Positions 54,060-54,699 of a stretch of 54,699 nucleotides of DNA are shown piece by piece. The DNA comes from Prorocentrum cordatum (lineage: Eukaryota > Sar > Dinophyceae > Prorocentrales > Prorocentraceae), in assembly GCA_963575745.1 (NCBI GenBank), contig CAUYUJ010006294.1, positions 1-54,699 of the forward strand, read 5' to 3'. How positions within the stretch are numbered: the first letter of the stretch is position 1; each line of letters begins with the position of its first letter. Under the pieces are notes generated by a model that was not told where the DNA came from, did not search any database, and worked only from the letters and a program-made list of their open reading frames with translations. Both the position numbers and the translations under genes were made by a program.

Positions 54060-54285
54060 CGAATGTAGCGGTCGGCAAGGATCGGTAACGGACGGTAGCG
54101 GAGGGTGCGTTTGTCAGTCTCAACACGCCGAATTCGTCAGGAAACCCGTTACCGACCGAGCCCGAAACAGGCACATCGGCCGCGACCGACCGCGACCGAC
54201 CGAGCCCGAAATTTCGTCGGTAACGGTCGGTCTCGGTCGTTCCCGCTCGTTCCCCAAATTTTTCGGTAACGCATGATCTGGGTCC
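54060..54285. repeat. CGGTAACGGTCGG inverted-repeat region
   Basis: Words such as CGTTACCGACCGAGCCCGAAA (about 54,147) are answered by inverted TTTCGTCGGTAACGGTCGGT (about 54,210), with CGACCGACCGCGACCGACCG between. A related CGGTCGCGACCG-rich patch follows the 10-bp array at 32,150-32,270. Both flank 10-bp arrays. Confidence 0.6.
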
Positions 54286-54288
54286 CAA

Positions 54289-54666
54289 GCGCCTCGAGCC
54301 GCTCCCGGCACGTTCCCAAGCGCTCCCAGGCGCTCCCAGGCGCTCCTGGCACGCTCCCAAGCGCTCCCAAGCGCTCGCAAGCGCTCCTAGCACTCCTGGC
54401 ATTCCCGGCACGCTCCCAAGCGCTCTCGGAATCGCTCCCAAGCGCACCCAGGCTGCCAGGCGCTCCCGGCATGCTCCCAAGCGCCACCAGGCGCTCCCAG
54501 GGCGCTCCCAGGGCGCTCCCCAGGCGCCCCCAGGTGCTCCAGGCACTCTCCCAAGCGCTTCCCGCACGCTCGCAGGAGCTCCCAAGTGCTCCCTGGCGCT
54601 CCCAGGCGCTCCCAGGCGCTCCCAAGCGTTCCCAAGCGCTCGCAGGCGCTCCCTGCAAGCTCTGAG

Positions 54667-54699
<33 letters not shown>
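54289..54699. repeat. 10-bp GCGCTCCCAG array, near-identical copy of 28.2-28.6 kb
   Basis: It follows 28,200-28,610 unit for unit, including rare variants (GCTCTCGGAATCGCTCCC, GGCTGCCAGGCG, GCTCCCTGCAAGCTCTGAGG). The only difference noticed is one extra 10-bp unit near 54,325. It runs off the right edge. Confidence 0.92.

Overview
This is a nuclear fragment of a GC-rich, repeat-laden eukaryote. A dinoflagellate is the best fit. The evidence is CCCTAAA (TTTAGGG) telomere-type heptamers, protein-like exons separated by pyrimidine- or purine-rich introns, non-GT donors that fit some junctions, and several host genes on one strand. No rRNA, tRNA, CRISPR or bacterial-type operon was found. The organism call is inference.

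Layout. (1) 1-6,066, minus strand: one stop-free reading frame of 2,022 codons that runs off the left edge. It encodes a Helitron Rep/helicase: N-terminal repeats, a Cys/His cluster, the HUH nuclease with its two-tyrosine motif, and the start of a PIF1-type helicase. (2) 6.7-25.7 kb: a satellite built from a 57-bp unit and a 51-bp unit in alternating blocks, with two 9-bp arrays and captured exon-like and dispersed-element fragments. The last 6.6 kb is a higher-order repeat of about 2.7 kb. (3) 25.7-32.1 kb: arrays of a 10-bp unit (GCGCTCCCAG) alternating with three interstitial telomere-repeat tracts that share conserved flanks. (4) 32.4-49.2 kb: a plus-strand gene region with candidate multi-exon genes. 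Their introns and spacers hold (TCC)n tracts, TGACGTCA arrays, two long copies of an unrecognised dispersed element, a 180-bp inverted-repeat element and a 92-bp foldback. (5) 49.9-52.4 kb: a plus-strand multi-exon gene with a Tnp2/CACTA-like transposase signature. (6) 52.4-54.7 kb: low-complexity sequence, a GTAAG-rich tandem repeat, and another 10-bp array nearly identical to the one at 28.2-28.6 kb.

How the parts relate. The left and right ends carry transposon proteins, and the centre is satellite. The long open frames across 6.7-32 kb are by-products of repeat periods that are multiples of three (57, 51, 9) or of stop-free 10-bp units. They are not proteins. The strongest coding calls are the Helitron, the transposase-like gene, and the genes at 38,356-39,490, 43,780-46,922 and 47,193-49,176, where intron phases agree. 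All translations, phases and repeat comparisons were done by eye. Repeat boundaries are accurate to roughly 10-50 bp.
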